From positions 1-12,321 of the forward strand of contig CBDVBD010000095.1 of assembly GCA_965372135.1 (NCBI GenBank): a stretch of 12,321 nt of DNA, written 5' to 3'. The position numbers were made by a program, and so were the translations under genes. The first letter of the stretch is position 1, and the number at the start of each line of letters is the position of its first letter. Below the pieces are notes generated by a model. That model saw only the letters and a list, made by a program, of their open reading frames with translations. It was not told where the DNA came from and did no database searches. The stretch is from CBDVBD01 sp965372135 (GTDB lineage Bacteria; Electryoneota; RPQS01; CBDVBD01). Positions 12,042-12,321 of the stretch are shown here, piece by piece.

Positions 12042-12321
12042 ATGGAATCGCAATCATATCGTCTATATTCGATTTTGAAAGAAATCACGGAATGCTGCCA
12101 AGAGCGTGAAGTGACGCAGGCTAAGATGCATGGATGCACAACAGCAGAAGCAAGGTGTCTGATAACTATAAAATTAGATGAGTGCCGCACTACGGCTGAT
12201 ATTGCGGAAAAACTGTGTGTTGCCAAGAGCCGGGTGACCCGGATTGTAGATGGATTGGTGAAAAAGAAGCTGCTCAGCCGCTGGCAGGATCCAAAGGACC
12301 GGCGAATCTGCGTGGTGCAGT
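12042..12321 (+). CDS. MarR-family transcriptional regulator, cysteine-rich (N-terminal 93 codons, truncated by window edge)
   Basis: An open frame from the ATG at 12042 runs off the window. The ATG at 12031 is out of frame and stops after 15 codons. A GGA lies 7 bases upstream. Residues about 50-80 form a winged-helix recognition unit (TTADIAEKLCVAKSRVTRIVDGL) followed by the MarR wing signature DPKDRR (83-88), which is convincing for the family. MarR proteins are dimeric repressors or activators that respond to ligands, metals or oxidants. Seven cysteines occur in the visible part (18, 19, 32, 39, 48, 59 and 90), unusually many, which suggests metal or redox sensing, though this is inference. 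It follows the cytochrome unit by 153 bases and may control it or a gene to the right. Confidence 0.85.
   Translation, partial: MESQSYRLYSILKEITECCQEREVTQAKMHGCTTAEARCLITIKLDECRTTADIAEKLCVAKSRVTRIVDGLVKKKLLSRWQDPKDRRICVVQ

Noticed and set aside
11942..12226. Open frame of 94 codons on the minus strand
   Set aside because: It lies antisense to the convincing MarR gene and its promoter and has no domain-like features.

Overview
The window comes from a bacterium with an outer membrane, most likely an uncultivated lineage of the wider FCB (Fibrobacteres-Chlorobi-Bacteroidetes) group such as Zixibacteria, KSB1, Marinimicrobia or Calditrichota-like organisms. The grounds are three proteins ending in a type IX secretion (T9SS/Por) C-terminal sorting domain of the 'YPNPFN' type, TAT-exported DUF362 proteins, and multihaem cytochromes beside an outer-membrane barrel. 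The lineage is inferred from protein style; no rRNA or marker gene is present.

Layout. (1) 1-392, minus: the start of a porin-like outer-membrane protein, cut by the window edge. (2) 393-785: a non-coding stretch with hairpin repeats. (3) 786-3258, plus: a two-gene unit with a TAT-exported DUF362 protein carrying a T9SS tail and a beta-propeller protein with the same kind of tail. (4) 3259-3810: a dense non-coding cluster of nested palindromic repeats, with likely terminators for the convergent units and a G-quadruplex motif. (5) 3811-8140, minus: a three-gene unit, transcribed from the right, of two tandem DUF362 paralogues (TAT signal, C-terminal FnIII-like domain) followed by a LamG-type protein with a T9SS tail. 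(6) 8141-8571: an AT-rich divergent promoter region. (7) 8572-11888, plus: a tight three-gene unit of an outer-membrane barrel, an 11-haem periplasmic cytochrome and a membrane-anchored cytochrome with 10 CXXCH motifs plus one CX4CH motif. (8) 11889-12321, plus: a strong sigma70-like promoter and the first 93 codons of a cysteine-rich MarR-family regulator, cut by the window edge.

How the genes may work together. The barrel-cytochrome-cytochrome unit has the composition of a porin-cytochrome conduit, which moves electrons across the outer membrane (as in Mtr or Omb/Oma/Omc systems), though the barrel is not recognisably one of the named families. The flanking DUF362 proteins share an invariant H-x11-H-x4-H-x5-H-x3-C pattern and are built with alternative C-terminal modules, so the same core seems to be sent to different places (surface via T9SS, or periplasm). 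Whether the DUF362 set and the cytochrome set act in one process is not shown by the sequence; they are adjacent and divergently transcribed.
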